From positions 1,550,001 through 1,614,000 of the forward strand of contig JARUPY010000434.1 of NCBI GenBank assembly GCA_029817715.1: a stretch of 64,000 nucleotides of DNA, in the 5' to 3' direction. Position numbers and translations under genes: made by a program. How positions within the stretch are numbered: the first letter of the stretch is position 1; the number at the start of each line of letters is the position of its first letter. Shown here piece by piece: positions 21,825 through 31,739 of the stretch. The stretch comes from Melastoma dodecandrum. Its lineage: Eukaryota; Streptophyta; Magnoliopsida; Myrtales; Melastomataceae. Under the pieces are notes generated by a model. It saw only the letters and a program-made list of their open reading frames with translations, was not told where the DNA came from and made no database searches.

Positions 21825-23933
21825 TTATACAGTTATCTGATTCAAGGTTTTGTCGGTGAAATCAGCAATCTTGCTCCAAACCTCGAAGGTGTCGGTTCGG
21901 AGGTGCAGCTCAGAGTTCTCTCGCCTCCAGAAACTATCCAGAAGGTCGAGCATTCTCTGCCATCCTCGGTCTCCAGCTTGTTCATCAATGAAGCTTAGGT
22001 TTGACAAAAGAATCGTGACGGTGACCATACCATCACAGAGCACATAGTATTCGTCCTTGCGGGCTAACACATGCTCCAGCACATCCTTAAGGAACTCAAC
22101 TTTTATGGCCTTCCGGACAGTTTTGTCCTTGTAGTATTTCCGCCATAAACCTCTCTGATCGAAGTCCTGTCGTTGAGGTTCCACCAGACGTCTACTTTCA
22201 CATGGATGGATATCCCATACCTGCAGATTTTGAAGTATCACCTTCCCATACTGCGGATGGTCTTCCTCCTCCATTATTGTGCTAGTAATCAATGCCGTGG
22301 CATACTTTGGTCCGTAGCCTAGGCATCCGAGTATATACCTTACCAACGTAGGCAGGGGTTCCATACATCCTGGATCGGATCTGTCGATTTCCAGTATGTC
22401 TACAAACCCAGCGTACACGTAGGGTGCTACTACTCCCACCATATCTGAGTGAATTCTCAGAGACGGCCACTTCCCCGATATCCAATATAGATACGGTTGA
22501 AGCACAGTGTTTTCCTCAAGCGAGGATTCACTCATGTCTACTACTACCTTTGGGACGTCATAATCTTTAACTTCCCCCGGTATTATAGACATCGTTGTGG
22601 AGAATATCTGCTGTCTCTCTTTTTCAACTCGGGACAGCTCCTCCTCACCTGAAGCCATAATCGATAGCTTATACTCCAGATCTTTGATGTACTCAATGGT
22701 CTTTCTCGCGAAAAACTCAGTCTGGCGCTTGTCATCATGTTTGATGCCACCCAGGAGTCCTCCACAGACCACAGCCGCATCCCAACTTAGGGATTCGTCC
22801 TCAAATGAGTCTTCATCAAAAAACCAGGATCCTTCCAGATCCTCTTGGGTTTTCCCAACATGGCTTTTGCCATCGTGGTTCTTACCACCGTGAGTACTCT
22901 CACCAGACTCCTTGACTGAGTCTCTTACAGGAATTGCTTCCTCAAGGCTTTCTTTCTTTTCAAGATTACCTTCCAATGCTGCGTAAGCACTTCCGAAGTC
23001 GAAGTATTGCTCACACTCCATTGCAGCCGCTTCTTCTGGTTCTTCCCTAGGTTCAGGGTCTACCACTCGAATTGGCTCGCCAATCATGGCCTTAAACTTA
23101 GCCTCTTCCTCAGCATACTGAGTTTCCATGTTCTCCTTCTGTTCCTCCTTGCTTTGTAACAAAGCCTTGTAGGATTTCACAGCTTGATTAATGGAAATTT
23201 TCTGCTCTTTGGCTAAGTGGTTTCGGCAGTAGTTAAACTGCTCCATGGTCAACGGAGACCACCAAGGTTCTTCAACCTTTCCGTCCTTCTTAGGACCATC
23301 CTTTGCAGAATCATTCCCTTTGGGACCAGAAGACCCAAGCCTCTTGGCTTTCCTCTTCTTCCTGGCCTTCTCCTCTGATTCGGCTTTTGCCTTATCTTTC
23401 GGTTCTGCCATTTTCACATCTCTTCTGGAGCCTTCCTCCTTCAGATCTGTCATCTTCTTTTGAAGATTTTTCTTCACATCTCTTTCAGAGTTGGTGTTAC
23501 CCTTCTCCTTCAGATCTGTCTTCCCCTCTTGGGAAACTCTCGCTTTCTCCTTGGGATTGGTTATTACCTTTCCCTTAGATCTAGCCATCCCCTTCTGGGA
23601 TTCTTTCGCCTTTCCCTTAGATCTGGCCTCAGCCTCTTTGGGATTAGCCATCTCCTTCTGGAGATCTGGTTTCGCCTTACCCTCGGAGTCAGCTTTTGCT
23701 TTCTCCTTAAGTTCAGCCTTCCCTTTCTGGGAATCCGCAGTTTTTAGCTTCTTGGGCCATTCATAAGAACGATGTCCTAGTTGCTTGCACTGCCAGCAGA
23801 GCACTGCCGCCTTCGTTCCTGAAACGGAACCAGCATCACTATGCTCACCATCTCCCTTATTAGGACATACCTTTCGAGAATGTCCCTCCTTATTGCATCC
23901 CCAACATATCTTTCTCTTTGCAGCAGGATCCAT
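21825..23933 (-). CDS. pararetrovirus ORF2, zinc-knuckle protein of unknown function
   Basis: An uninterrupted frame of about 702 codons from the first ATG at 23933, overlapping the end of the polyprotein frame by 44 bases in a different frame. Near the N-terminus are two CCHC-type knuckles: CWGCNKEGHSRKVC is intact, while CWQCKQLGHRSYEW has Trp in place of the last Cys. A long, highly charged Lys/Glu/Ser segment follows (about 23720-23290). A large globular C-terminal region then contains YLYWISGKWPSLRIHSD and LVRYILGCLGYGPKYA. Some endogenous caulimovirids of flowering plants have a second ORF whose function is unknown; this one could be its counterpart. Nucleic-acid binding is inferred from the knuckles. 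The frame is open throughout although the upstream polyprotein is broken. Confidence 0.7.
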   Translation of the reverse strand: MDPAAKRKICWGCNKEGHSRKVCPNKGDGEHSDAGSVSGTKAAVLCWQCKQLGHRSYEWPKKLKTADSQKGKAELKEKAKADSEGKAKPDLQKEMANPKEAEARSKGKAKESQKGMARSKGKVITNPKEKARVSQEGKTDLKEKGNTNSERDVKKNLQKKMTDLKEEGSRRDVKMAEPKDKAKAESEEKARKKRKAKRLGSSGPKGNDSAKDGPKKDGKVEEPWWSPLTMEQFNYCRNHLAKEQKISINQAVKSYKALLQSKEEQKENMETQYAEEEAKFKAMIGEPIRVVDPEPREEPEEAAAMECEQYFDFGSAYAALEGNLEKKESLEEAIPVRDSVKESGESTHGGKNHDGKSHVGKTQEDLEGSWFFDEDSFEDESLSWDAAVVCGGLLGGIKHDDKRQTEFFARKTIEYIKDLEYKLSIMASGEEELSRVEKERQQIFSTTMSIIPGEVKDYDVPKVVVDMSESSLEENTVLQPYLYWISGKWPSLRIHSDMVGVVAPYVYAGFVDILEIDRSDPGCMEPLPTLVRYILGCLGYGPKYATALITSTIMEEEDHPQYGKVILQNLQVWDIHPCESRRLVEPQRQDFDQRGLWRKYYKDKTVRKAIKVEFLKDVLEHVLARKDEYYVLCDGMVTVTILLSNLSFIDEQAGDRGWQRMLDLLDSFWRRENSELHLRTDTFEVWSKIADFTDKTLNQITV

Positions 23934-26900
23934 CTGCAGAGTTTTTAGAAAGAGAGGTGTTTGCAAGTTCTCTAGAGAGAGAGTCGGCTATTATGTTGTG
24001 TTCGGACCGAATGTATTCGACCTCATATTTATAATAGCTTAATTGTTCCTGCAACCTTAAGAGTCTAGTTTGCCTAGCTTCCTTAAGGTTCAGACTCATA
24101 AACCTTTTTACATAGGTCGAGTCAGAGCGCACTAAAAATTCTTTCGGTGCCAAAAAGATGTAAAAGGCCTTTATTCCGTTTTTTAAGGCCAATACCTCCT
24201 TTTCATGTATCGGGTATCTTAATTCGTACCCCTTGAAGCTTCCCGACCAGTATTTACATACCGGTTCTGGTTTTCGTCCTCTAATTTTGAGGGCTGCTCC
24301 CCAATATTCTTCAGAAGCATCAACTTCCAAGACTAACTCGTCCTTATCAGAAGGTAGAGCAAGTTGTGGCAAATTTTTCACCTTTGCTTTAATCCTTCTA
24401 ATAGATTGAGTATCTTCATCTTCCCATTTCCAAGGATTTGTAGAAGAGGTTTTCTTCGCAATCCTACTTAAATCTCTGGAAAGATCTTTCACAAACTTTC
24501 TTGCATAGTTAGCGCATCCACAGAATCTCTGGACTTGCTTTCTATCCTCAAGTCTGTCAGGGAAATTAATTATTTTCTCAGCAATGTGATTTTACAGTTT
24601 AATTTTTCCCTGCTCAATCTCCATGCCTAGAAAATTAACTGATTCCCTAAACCATTCTATCTTTTTCTCTGATAGAATCATGCCCTCTCGCCGGAAGACA
24701 TCTGTCACCTCATCAAGGTGTCTCATGTGTTCATCTTCAGTCTGATTGTAGATTAGCACATCGTCAATATAGACCGCACAAAATTTTCGGACCTGCCTGA
24801 AAGCATTATCCATTTTGCGCTGAAATACGCCTGGAGCATTTTTCAGGCCGAACGGCATTGCCAGCCATTCAAACATTCCTTGCGGAGCATTGAAGGCAGT
24901 TAGAGGAACCGATTCTTCATCCATCTTGACTTGCCAGTATCCACTTTTCAAGTCAAATTTAGAGAAGAACTTTGGTTGGCTCATACTTATCCTATCAATT
25001 AAATCTCCCGCAGTGGGAATCTTATAGCCATCGTCCTTTGTAGCTTTGTTAAGCCGACGATAATCTATAACCATTCGTGCTTTACCTCGCACCTGCTCGG
25101 CATGATTAATAACCATAAAGGCAGGACTAGAATGTGGACTGTAACTGTCCATAATCAAGCCTTTCCCAAGCAACTCGGGAATTTGTTTGTCAAATTCCTC
25201 AACCATTTCTGCCGTATACGTAATGTTTCGGGCTCTTATAATGGTTCCGGGATCTTTCAACTCTAATTTAGCCTTCAGGCCATTTCGAGTCCATAACTTT
25301 AGTGGATCTTCACTAAAATTATCGGCTAGTTTTATTAGGAACTTATCCCATTTTGTTCCTGTTAACTTGACAGCCATACACACTTCTTGTTTTGGAAACA
25401 AGTCGTCATACCAGTTAGAACTTCTGGTATTCGTTGGGGAAAACAGGGTTTGTTCCCATGAATCGTTCTCATCCAACCGTATATCACCACGTTGAGCTCG
25501 CACTCTGAAAGCTCTTTCACATGGGATATTACCACAGTATTCTGTCCGTTTTACCGGATAAAAGCCAAATTTTAACCGAAGTCTAGGCTCTTGTAGAATA
25601 CTTATTTTTACCCCACCGATGGAAACATCATTTTCATTCTGCACAAAAGGAAGGTTTTCCTTCTGTCCCTTCAAAAAGGCGTTACCAATAATGATGTCGG
25701 CCTCTAGTAAAGGATGTGCAAGAATCTCTTTAATGATGAACTTTTGTCCACCAATAAAGACAGGCACGTTGCTTGCCTTATGACCAACAATTGTGGCCAT
25801 ACCATCGACGTTAACCATGTGGATGGGTTTCTGCAGTGGTTCCCACCACTCATCTGGTAGAGCATTGAGTCTAGCACAAGTTATGCTACACCCAGTGTCT
25901 ATCAAAGTATCCAGAGAATACTCATAGTATCCAGGAAATTTGAAAGTTAGAGCCACATATGTGCTCATGTCTTCCTTCCTAACACTAAACCCAATATTCT
26001 CAGGTACCTTCTGGGATGGTTCTATCATCCTCCAGATATCGTCTATCGGTATAGACCTTTGCTCGGCTATCTGCTCAATAACCTTACAAACTTCAGGAAT
26101 CTCAGATAAAGAGTTTTCCATATTGGTAACTCTTAACATCCTTATGGATTCCTCTCTCGGTTGATCTACAGGGTCTTCATAGACTGGTAATGATACCTGT
26201 CTATACCCCACGATTCTACCCATATGTTGTGACGGGGCTCTCGAATCAACAGACCTTCGAGACATCTCTTCTATTAGTGGAGGTGCACTTGCAACCTCTG
26301 GTCGATAGACTATTACATCTTCTCCCACATCACTAGCTCTCGAAGAGACTTCAGAGGGCGCTCTATTGAGTGGCTCTCTCAGGATTGGCATCCTCACAGG
26401 CAAATGTCTGTCAGCTCTCTCGCTAAGCATAGGCAAATGCTTATCAGCTCTTTCATTGACCCTTGACGGATCTCTTAACATAAGAGTAATTTCGTTACCC
26501 CTTTGTCGGATGTTTGCCGCACTAATGGGCCTAGAGCTACTACCAGGTTCAGTCATAACCCAACTCCTTGGCCAGGTTAATTCCAATGGATTCACCTCAC
26601 GCCTATGGAACTGTTGGTAGTTGCTATGACCTTCCTCGAACAACTCTGTAAGTCTAGAGATGTTCCTCACACCGGGACTAGTGGTATTTACCAATCGATA
26701 AATTACCCTAGTGTGATACGCCAAATACTTGGCCCGGGGATTCATACGATCCATATTCATCGACTTGATTCTTAAGGTCAATGAAGTCCCCAAACAGCGA
26801 TCGTTCAAAGCCATCATAAAGTTCGGATGGACTTGGAACCATACAGGGCCATGTGCAAGGTTGGCCTGTACTCCTGGTATCAGCTGATCTCTAAACTCTC

Positions 26901-29064
26901 GCCACCGTTTGTCGATCACTGCTGCTACCACAGGACTATCCGCTGGTAAATGAAACAGCGGGACTAATCCTATCTGGATCAACCCAATGTGTATATAGTT
27001 ATATACACCTCTCGTACTACGCATGGTATCTCTTATGCGTTGTACATTTAAGAGTGGGATATCCAAAGTCTCAAGCTCAGTGCTCGTGACTTGTGCCGTC
27101 GCCTCGGTCTGCGATATATCTATGGTGGATCGAAATCTAAATCTCGATACTTCATAAATTTCTCTCGCATTGACATTTGGCAACCTCCATTCCAGAATTG
27201 ACTGGGATGGATCTTCGTACTGGTGGGTTTCCTCCAGTACCTGATTCGTTGTTTCCAAAGGAACTAACTCATCACCATCTCCTTCCCTCTCTGCTCGCAT
27301 CATGAACAGATGTTCGGTCCAGCGATCAGAATCATCATCTGAGTCTGTATCATAATTAGACACAATCTCATAAATCGATTCTACTTTCGAATCTAAGTCG
27401 GAAATCTCTTGCTCATCTATTGGTTCGTAAGCAAGGATTTCTTCCTCATGACTCCTGTTATCCAAGAAGACCATACGGAGTCTTTCTCTCCTTTGGTTCT
27501 TCTTCGGACAACTATCCGCTTTGTGGTCTTTTGAACCACAAAACCAGCAGCAATTACAACTGCTCAAGGGTTTCCCTTTAGGACATTTAGGTTCTCTGCC
27601 ATGCTTTCTCTTGAAAGCATCGATCCTATCTTTATCCTTTAGGTTATCCCTTCTCCTTACAAACCTCCTTGGTTTGTAAGCAGGACTTCCCCTCTGCTTA
27701 CGCTGGACGTCCTTCTTGGGCCAAACTTTCCTTTTGTTGTACCCAACAAACTTCCTCTTACGAGGAAAGTTCCTTCTCTTCAAAGAGTCTCCTGGATTAC
27801 TGCGAATATCGCATCCGTATCTTCCAGGCACATACTTTATCTGAGAACAACAGCTCTTGTTCAGGTAAGGTAGCTTCTTAGCTGCCTCTTTCACCTGGAG
27901 CTCAGTACATGCGTACTTTACCGCCTGAATTTTACCTCCGAGTCCAGAGACAATCTTTTCCTCACTCAAAAGTAATTCATAGGCCTTTTGCGCAACCTCC
28001 GGCCAAGGTTCTGAAAGTTTTGCAAAAAAGGTTCCTAATATGAACTGTTGTGATACTACATCCAGATTGTAATAATACTTCTGGAATTCACACACGTAGC
28101 TATCAAACCAGCACATATCACAGATATGTAGTTTAACTAGAGCGGTCAAGGACTGCTCTTTCTCCACAGTCTCAGTGGATAATGAAAAACCACAGAACTC
28201 TCGTTTCAGGGCATCAGCGATTATTGCCAATACTCCGTCAACCGTCAGCGCTTGATCTATCTTTTCCTTAATGTCTGTGTGTGCCACTAAGGTTTTTCAG
28301 TATTTTTGCGCTGAACCCATGAGGGCTGCTATACATAATTCGTAGACTGCTCCAGGAGGTACTCCTCCTGCAGACGCCGTCATCCGAATAAGTGATAACC
28401 ACTCATATATCTTTTCAGATACGTGCTTCTCACAATCAATATCTAGAAAAGCACCAGGGGTTATTATTGGCTTTAAAATATTATCCCTTGGGACAAACTC
28501 TTGTTTAGTCCGATGAGGATAATCGGGCCTGTAAATTTCCCTCTTCGCAGTTACCAGTTCGTTGAACGTTCTGTTGTCTAAATGAACTGGAGTATCTTCT
28601 GCCAGACCTAAGGCTTTCCTTAGGTCTTTTGCCAACTCCCCACTCTGGGAGTTCAAGTTTGCATTTCGCTTTTGTGAGTCTAAGATGAAATGAGCTACTG
28701 ACTCTCTATACATCTCATCCACACTCTTGCCTTGATTCTGTTTGAAATTTCTTCCTCCCAGATTCAATTTTTCGACTGGTTTTCCTGTTGTACTTTCCAG
28801 TCCAGAGGTTGCCTCGGCTTCAGGCCTCTTTAAACCTCTTTCTTTCTCCAGGGCGTCTAACATTGTGTTTACAATGGAGCCTACTTTCCTTGCCATTTGG
28901 TTTCGGCTCTCTAGACTTTCATTGCTCCCCTGAATCGTTAGCTGAGTTAAAATATCATTTATACTCTTGCTAACTCCAAAAGGAGACAATCTAGCCTCTG
29001 GAACGAACTCCAACCTTGATGGAGTCCCAGAAGGATTTCCTGAAGATTTTCCTTCTCCAGCCAT
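23890..29064 (-). pseudogene. pararetrovirus polyprotein (CP-MP-PR-RT-RNase H), two in-frame stops
   Basis: One reading frame starts at ATG 29064 and runs to 23890 with only two interruptions: TGA at 28299-28297 and TAA at 24594-24592. No frameshift was found. Domains in order: coat-protein-like N-terminal part (DMCWFDSYVCEFQKYYY near 28100); a basic region; a zinc knuckle CWFCGSKDHKADSC (27548-27505); a movement-protein-like block at about 27195-26690 (YNYIHIGLIQIG and GPVWFQVHPNFMMAL); an aspartic protease with IDTGCS (about 25895); RT with KARMVIDYRRLNKATKD (about 25075), MPFGLKNAP and YIDDVLIYN (24777-24751); and RNase H with EVDASEEYWGAA (about 24335). The catalytic DD of RT and the protease DTG are present. 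The second stop separates RT from RNase H. The coat-like knuckle lies before the movement block, opposite to badnaviruses. Confidence 0.88.
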
Positions 29065-29189
29065 TCAGAAAATCTGACCTTGAGACTTCAATGGATATTT
29101 TTGAAACTGGGTCTAAGTTCTGGATACGGAGAGATATTTTCTAAACCTTAGGATATATTGGAAAAACTTTGTTAATATGGGGATATTTT

Positions 29190-29472
29190 TGATAAAGCGG
29201 CCTAAATTTTACTATTTTTTTTTACTAAATTTTCGTTGAATTTACTAAAAAAGTGTTTTTTTAGTAAAGTTAAAGCAAGTTTAGTAAAAAAAAGTAGTAA
29301 AATTGCATACAATAGAACATTATAAAATTAGTAAAATTTACTACTTTTTTTTTACTAATTTTGACATCTTTTTACTAAAAACAATCGACTTTTTAGTAAA
29401 ATTTACTAACATTTCTTAAGCGAAATTAGTAAACTACGTAACCGTTACGTGCACGTATCGTTAGCCGCTTCC
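29190..29472. repeat. TTTAGTAAA palindromic repeat, right of the viral insert
   Basis: About 280 bp of mirrored TTTAGTAAA/TTTACTAAA words: TTTAGTAAAAAAAAGTAGTA at about 29280 is mirrored by TACTACTTTTTTTTTACTAA at about 29339. The right end GTTAGCCGCTTC is the complement of the left end of the 2015-2427 element (GAAGCGGCTAAC), so both belong to one family. The left end (AAAGCGGCCTAAA) is diverged or truncated where it meets the viral leader. Confidence 0.65.
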
Positions 29473-29746
29473 TACAGTTACATTAGTAATTTTTTATGTG
29501 TTTTTTTTTAAACAGATAAATTCTCTCTTGTTTCCTTCTTCTTCTTACCAGATTTGACTGAACATCATCCCAAGACTATCACAACGACATTTCAGGTTAG
29601 GAGACGAATTTTCAACTAAAATATCTTCCAGATAACCAAAAGGTCAAAAAGACAAAAGGACGATGGCCTGGTGGTAGAGACTTAGGTGTAGAAAAGGAGG
29701 CAAACCTCAAATTTGCTTCTCCTAAGATCCTCTCTTCGCTTTCGTC

Positions 29747-31010
29747 ATGACTCTTCAGGAGCTCCTTATTATCTTTACCACAATATTGGCCGTCGTCCTT
29801 GTTGCAGCCGCCCGGTTCCGGCAGTCCTCCACGTCGAGGAATCTGTGTACTGTTCCCGAGGCGGAAGGCGGATGGCCCTTCATTGGCCACCTGCTTCTAT
29901 TCAGTGGCAAGGAGCCCGTCAACGGGAAGTTGGGAGAATTGGCCGACAAGTATGGGCCGATTTTCTCCATCAGATTGGGTTCAACAAGAGCAATAGTGCT
30001 TAACGGCTGGGAATCAGCCGAGGAGATTTTCACGGTTCATGACAAGGCCTTCTCCGACAGGCCAAACATCCTCGCATCTGGACGTTGGGTTATAACTATT
30101 CAATGTTTGGACTGGCCCCTTATGGTGCGTACTTGAGAGAGGTGCAAAGAATATCAACCATAGAGCTACTATCGAACCACCGGCTTGCTCTGCTCAAGCA
30201 TGTAAGAGCCCAGGATGTGAAGATGGCGATAGCTGGTTTGTATGAGGCTTGGATCAGGACTGGGAGTCTGAACCACGGGGTAAGGGTTGAGATGAAGCAG
30301 TGGGTTGCCGACTTGATGCTTAATTCATCCTTGAGGCTTGTAGTGGGTAAGCAATACGGCAAAGCCACAGATCCGGATTGCGGCAAGGGAGAGGCAGAGA
30401 CCTGCAAGAAGTCGCTAAAGAAGCTGGTCAACTTGCTCGGAGCTTTTGTGTTGTCAGATGTGTTCCCTGCCTTCAAGTGGTTTGATATACAAGGATACAA
30501 AAGCATAATGAAGGAAACAGCGAACGAACTGGATGAACTTGCTGGGAAATGGTTGGAGGAGCATAAGAGGAAGAGATTGCTCCACACGAAAGAGGAAGGG
30601 GAGGATGATTTCATTGATGTGACGCTCAACATAACAGAAGAAGATCAGTTTTCGAGGTTTGATGCCGACATTGTCATAAAGTTGACATGCCTCGTGAGTG
30701 ACCATGCACAATTGAATCTTCCATTGTTGACAACGAGCTGACCATTGTAATCTTCTAACTTATTTGATCTTTGATAATGTCGTCACCGGCAGAATCTGCT
30801 AGCTGGATCCGTTGACACAACAATGGTGGCCGCAGTATGGGCACTGTGCTTATTGGTGAACCACCCTGAACAATGAGGAAGGCACAAGAAGAGATTGACC
30901 TCCAAGTAGGGAAGTCCCGTCAAGTCGAGGAGTCTGACATCAAGAACCTGGTATACCTCAAAGCCGTCGTCAAGGAAACGTTCCGTCTGAACCCTCCCGG
31001 CCCTATAAAT
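29747..31010 (+). pseudogene. CYP82-like cytochrome P450 pseudogene
   Basis: P450s of this type are ER-anchored mono-oxygenases of specialised metabolism. Exon 1 (ATG 29747) has a hydrophobic N-terminal anchor, the proline-rich hinge WPFIGHLLLFSG, and KYGPIFSIRLGS. A one-base loss at about 30075-30085 shifts the frame before the CYP82-typical FGLAPYGAYLREVQRISTIE. An intron at 30694-30792 (GTGAGT..CGGCAG) lies at the family's conserved place, and exon 2 starts with the I-helix NLLAGSVDTTMVAA. A second shift at about 30870 precedes [13 protein letters not shown] and the K-helix KETFR (about 30974). Similarity then ends after NPPGPI; the PERF region and the haem-binding cysteine motif are absent. 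Two frameshifts plus the missing haem site rule out an active enzyme. Confidence 0.87.
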
Positions 31011-31298
31011 GGTTTTCGAGTATGCTGTACACTTTCTAATGGCTATCCAAGTAGGGAAGTCCCTATAAGGGTTGACGAATGCTTGGTCTTTGAGAACTCG
31101 GCCTACGGCTGAGCTTCTCGAGTAGACATTATTTTTTCGGAGCGAGTGATGAGTTTGACTTCAGGACTCGATGTTTTGTTATTTGGCCCAATGACAAATG
31201 GACTACTTGGTTGCTTCGTGGGCGGTTCCAGGTTTGGCCTCAAAGGAATGTAAACATATGGTGCCATAGACCACTAAGGGTGCATCGAAATGAAATCG

Positions 31299-31733
31299 TC
31301 AGGTAAAGCAGCACCTACTGACACAATGTACACCTCTACATGGTCGTTGTCCCCGGCCTCGACCACTGTTTACTTGAACGACATTGACATGCTCAATAAT
31401 ATTTTGTTCGAGTCCATACATATGGCCCTCTTTTTCTTGATCGGTCAATAGATCAAAGGAGTTCGCGTTGATGTAGTTGGCATATTCCGAAAAGGGGTTG
31501 CTCCTAACATTTGAATAAGTGGCTGGTGCGACGACTCTGATGATGTCGTCGTCTAGTAGATTTCGCAGCTTAAATCGAAGGGCGATGTAGTCCTTAGTGT
31601 CTTGCCCCATTGTTTCAAAGTGGCATTGACAAACCTCCTTGGGGTTGTAGCTGGACGATGAAGGGTTGGTCGCCTTGGCTTTCACAAACTTGATGAAACC
31701 CATGTCCTTCAAAGGGACAAATATTACGTCCAA
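31299..31733 (-). pseudogene. Ty3/gypsy gag fragment
   Basis: The reading frame is open and contains VCQCHFETMGQDTKDYIALR followed by KLRNLLDD. This resembles the Cys/His segment of plant Tat-type gag proteins (pattern C-x-H-x-D/E-C/Y-x-x-L-R/K-x-x-V/L-Q/R-D/N-L-I/L), with the last Cys replaced. No LTR or pol adjoins it. Confidence 0.45.
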
Positions 31734-31739
31734 CGGATT

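Larger units (their letters stand above)
20840..29190 (-). mobile_element. endogenous pararetrovirus (Caulimoviridae-derived), about one genome length
   Basis: The minus strand carries, in order, a short leader, a CP-MP-PR-RT-RH polyprotein frame (29064 to 23890), a second frame overlapping its end (23933 to 21825), a 35S-like TATA box (21491-21483) and a Met-tRNA primer-binding complement (20898-20887). The TATA-to-primer distance of about 590 bases resembles that between the 35S start and the primer site in CaMV. The circular genome is therefore opened inside the leader, giving a single linear unit of about 8.3 kb. There is no integrase and no LTR. The two-ORF layout recalls endogenous florendovirus- or petuvirus-like lineages; the genus is not decided here. 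The outer borders are estimated from where viral-looking sequence gives way to repeats. Confidence 0.85.

Noticed and set aside
23245..23766. Plus-strand open frames of about 70-95 codons with Ser/Phe/Leu-rich products
   Set aside because: They are the complement of the Lys/Glu-rich segment of viral ORF2, which keeps both strands free of stops.
28287..28299. A separate second viral gene starting near 28287
   Set aside because: The apparent start is a GTG, and the frame is continuous with the upstream part apart from one stop codon, so it is one interrupted polyprotein.
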